A stretch of 64,000 nucleotides of DNA from an uncultured Prevotella sp. (GTDB taxonomy: Bacteria; Bacteroidota; Bacteroidia; Bacteroidales; Bacteroidaceae): assembly GCA_944319815.1 (NCBI GenBank), contig CALUEX010000009.1, positions 1 to 64,000 on the forward strand, given 5' to 3'. The translations under genes and the position numbers were made by a program. The notes below the pieces were generated by a model. It saw nothing but the letters and a program-made list of their open reading frames with translations. It was not told the origin of the DNA and ran no database searches. Positions 61,673 through 64,000 of the stretch are shown here, piece by piece; the stretch's first letter is position 1, and every line of letters begins with the position of its first letter.

Positions 61673-64000
61673 TTACAGCTTCTGCTTCACCTCTATTTCG
61701 GTGAACGTCTCGATGATGTCGCCTACCTGGATGTCGTTGAAGTTGACGAGGCTGATACCGCACTCGAAGTTCACGCCTACCTCCTTGACGTCGTCCTTGA
61801 AGCGCTTGAGGGCGTTGATTTCGCCTGTGTGTACGACTATTCCGTCGCGAACCACGCGGGCCTTGTCCACACGGTGCACCTTGCCCTCCGTGACGTAGGC
61901 TCCGGCCACGGTGCCCACTTTCGATATGTGGTAGACCTCGCGCACCTCTACCTGTCCTGTCACCACTTCCTTCTTCACCTTGTCGAGCATTCCCTCCATG
62001 GCCGACTTCACGTCCTCGATGGCGTCGTAGATTACGGAGTAGGTGTTGATTTCAACGCCTTCCTGCTCGGCCAGCTTGCGCGCCGCCGCTGACGGGCGCA
62101 CCTGGAAACCGCAGATGAGCGCGTCGGAAGCGTCGGCCAGCGACACGTCGCTCTCGGATATTTGGCCCACGGCCTTGTATATGACGTTGACCTTGATTTT
62201 CTCCGTGGAGAGCTTGATGAACGAGTCGCCAAGGGCCTCGATACTTCCGTCGGTGTCGCCCTTCACGACGATGTTCAGCTCCTTGAACGAGCCGAGGGCT
62301 ATGCGGTGGCTGATGTCGCTCAGCGTCAGGCGCTTCTGCGTGCGCAAGCCTTGCTCGCGCTGCAGCTGCAGACGCTTGTTGGCTATTTCGCGGGCCTCCT
62401 GCTCCGTCTCGAGCACATGGAACGAGTCGCCCGCCGTGGGCGCACCGTTCAAGCCGAGGATGATGGCCGGCTCGGCCGGCTTGGCCTCGGTTATGCGCTG
62501 GTTGCGCTCGTTGAACATGGCCTTGATGCGGCCGTAGTTGGTGCCCGCTATCACGATGTCGCCCACGTGGAGCGTGCCGTTGCTCACGAGCACGGTGGAG
62601 ACGTATCCCCTACCCTTGTCGAGCGACGACTCTATGATGCTGCCCGTAGCCTTGCGGTTGGGGTTGGCCTTGAGGTCGAGCATCTCGGCCTCGAGCAGCA
62701 CTTTCTCGAGCAGCTCGTCAACGCCGAGGCCTTTCTTCGCGCTGATTTCCTGGCACTGGTACTTTCCGCCCCACTCCTCGACGAGGAGGTTCATGTTTGC
62801 CAGGTCCTCGCGGATTTTGTCCGCGTTTGCCCCGGGCTTGTCTATCTTGTTGATGGCGAACACCATCGGCACGTTGGCCGCCTGTGCGTGGGCTATCGCC
62901 TCGCGCGTGGTCGGCATCACGCTGTCGTCGGCGGCGATGATGATTATGGCGATGTCGGTCACCTGCGCACCACGTGCACGCATGGCGGTGAAGGCCTCGT
63001 GGCCCGGCGTGTCAAGGAAGGTGATGTGCCTTCCGTCGCCCAGCGTCACGTTGTATGCGCCGATGTGCTGGGTGATGCCGCCGGCCTCGCCGGCGATGAC
63101 GTTCGACTTGCGTATGTAGTCGAGCAACGACGTCTTACCGTGGTCAACGTGTCCCATGACGGTAACGATGGGAGCGCGCGGCACGAGGTCGTTCTCGTCG
63201 TCGGGTTCCTCGGTCACGGCCTCGGAGACTTCCGCGCTGACGTATTCGGTCTGGAAGCCGAACTCCTCGGCAACGAGGTTGATGGTCTCGGCGTCAAGGC
63301 GCTGGTTGATTGACACCATGATGCCTACGCTCATGCACGTGCCGATGACTTGGTTCACGGATACGTTCATCATGCTGGCCAGCTCGCTTACCGTCACGAA
63401 CTCGGTCAGCTTCAGTATCTTGCTCTCGGCCTTCGCCTCGGCGCGCTGTTCCTTCAAGTGCTCCTGCACGGCCTCGCGCTTCTCCTTGCGGTATTTGGCT
63501 CCCTTCTTGTTCTGTCCCTTGCTGGTGAGGCGTGCAAGCGTCTCCTTTACCTGGCGTGCAACGTCCTCCTCGCTCACCTCGAGCGGCTTGTGGCCACGCT
63601 TGTTCTTCTTTTTCTTCGAGCTGCCTTGCGCCTGCTGGCCTCCGCCCTGTCCGTTCTGCTTAACGGCCTGGTCGATGTTGACGCGCTCCTTCGTTATGCG
63701 CGAACGCTTCTTCTTGCCGTCGCCGCGCGCCTGGCCGTTCTTTTCCTCGCGCTCCTTGCGGCGCTCCTCCTTCGATTTCTTCTTCGGGCGGGTGCTCTGG
63801 TTGATGGCGTCAAGGTCTATTTTTCCCAGGACATTCACCTTGGGAGCAAGTTTCTTCTCGCTTTTCAGCGTGAATATCTTGGATTCTTCGGCGTTTGCCT
63901 GTGGAGCCGCCGGCGTTTCCTCCTTGGCCGGCTGCTGCGGGGCTGACGGTGCCGACGGCTGTGCCGGCTGCTGCTGTGCGGGCTGTTCCTGCTTGGGCTG
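61673..64000 (-). CDS. infB: Translation initiation factor IF-2 (5' end beyond the window)
   Basis: A GTPase that brings initiator tRNA to the 30S ribosome. The open frame runs off the right edge at 64000; 775 residues are visible. The N-terminal part seen is a Gln/Pro/Ala- and Lys-rich linker. The G domain has [14 protein letters not shown] (G1), DTPGHEAF (G3) and NKIDKP (G4). It is followed by the EF-Tu-like domain 2, domain 3 and the C-terminal fMet-tRNA-binding domain ending [14 protein letters not shown] at 63838 is an internal Val codon, not the start. Confidence 0.97.
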   Translation of the reverse strand, partial: QPKQEQPAQQQPAQPSAPSAPQQPAKEETPAAPQANAEESKIFTLKSEKKLAPKVNVLGKIDLDAINQSTRPKKKSKEERRKEREEKNGQARGDGKKKRSRITKERVNIDQAVKQNGQGGGQQAQGSSKKKKNKRGHKPLEVSEEDVARQVKETLARLTSKGQNKKGAKYRKEKREAVQEHLKEQRAEAKAESKILKLTEFVTVSELASMMNVSVNQVIGTCMSVGIMVSINQRLDAETINLVAEEFGFQTEYVSAEVSEAVTEEPDDENDLVPRAPIVTVMGHVDHGKTSLLDYIRKSNVIAGEAGGITQHIGAYNVTLGDGRHITFLDTPGHEAFTAMRARGAQVTDIAIIIIAADDSVMPTTREAIAHAQAANVPMVFAINKIDKPGANADKIREDLANMNLLVEEWGGKYQCQEISAKKGLGVDELLEKVLLEAEMLDLKANPNRKATGSIIESSLDKGRGYVSTVLVSNGTLHVGDIVIAGTNYGRIKAMFNERNQRITEAKPAEPAIILGLNGAPTAGDSFHVLETEQEAREIANKRLQLQREQGLRTQKRLTLSDISHRIALGSFKELNIVVKGDTDGSIEALGDSFIKLSTEKIKVNVIYKAVGQISESDVSLADASDALICGFQVRPSAAARKLAEQEGVEINTYSVIYDAIEDVKSAMEGMLDKVKKEVVTGQVEVREVYHISKVGTVAGAYVTEGKVHRVDKARVVRDGIVVHTGEINALKRFKDDVKEVGVNFECGISLVNFNDIQVGDIIETFTEIEVKQKL

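Noticed and set aside
63838-63840. GTG at 63838 as the start of infB
   Set aside because: The frame stays open to 64000 with typical IF-2 linker composition, so this is an internal Val codon.

Overview
The window looks like chromosomal DNA from a Bacteroidales bacterium, most likely Prevotella or a close relative. The evidence is the Bacteroidota promoter pattern (TTTG, 19-20 bases, TAnnTTTG) upstream of many starts, a hybrid two-component regulator, PCMD and calycin-like surface proteins, a DUF2851 protein, a nucleoside kinase with a ThrRS-like N-terminus, and GC-rich housekeeping genes separated by repeat-dense spacers. Placement below the order is inference.

Layout. 0.3-10.8 kb: gpmI, a very large activase-like protein of the 2-hydroxyacyl-CoA dehydratase family, a nucleoside kinase and a Na/Pi symporter. 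11.3-15.9 kb: a PCMD protein, a BamA-like outer-membrane barrel, a phosphoethanolamine transferase and ferritin. 16.5-18.3 kb: a RelE-type toxin-antitoxin pair and an AraC regulator behind a tandemly duplicated promoter. 18.4-27.8 kb: a small pectin locus with a hybrid regulator, a rhamnogalacturonan acetylesterase-like SGNH hydrolase and a multidomain pectinesterase. 28.4-35.4 kb: DUF2851, a surface operon (PCMD lipoprotein, beta-barrel, calycin-like protein), superoxide reductase and an S41 protease. 35.6 kb: tRNA-Asn. 46.4-64 kb: ECF sigma and putative anti-sigma, argB, speA, aroK, topA, WbqC, two signal peptidase I homologues, dapB, an alpha/beta hydrolase, a NUDIX protein and the 3' part of infB, which runs off the right edge.

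The most unusual segment is 35.7-43.7 kb, beside tRNA-Asn. All genes are on the minus strand, and its core (about 38.7-43.6 kb) is clearly AT-rich. It starts with a WYL regulator, then a 596-aa protein with a colicin-DNase/HNH-like motif and membrane segments, a 322-aa coiled-coil protein with a C-terminal membrane anchor, a TPR gene carrying an in-frame TAG, three tandem paralogues of an unknown family and a YbjN-like protein. A 19-bp dyad found upstream of the WYL gene recurs (16/19 identical) upstream of the paralogue cluster, at the same distance from the -7 box. This suggests one WYL-controlled regulon. I propose it as a candidate undescribed conflict or phage-defence system; function is inferred from layout and motifs only.

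Spacers carry several repeat families: three MITE-like elements with terminal inverted repeats (A at 2.3 and 16.3 kb, B at 2.5 and 61.4 kb, C at 15.2 and 48.5 kb), a family of AAAAGG...CCTTTT hairpins at gene 3' ends, and three classes of degenerate short-period tracts (GTTAAAG, GGTTATG, CTGGGAG). Other oddities are a hybrid kinase without an ATPase domain and a signal peptidase homologue without its catalytic Ser and Lys.
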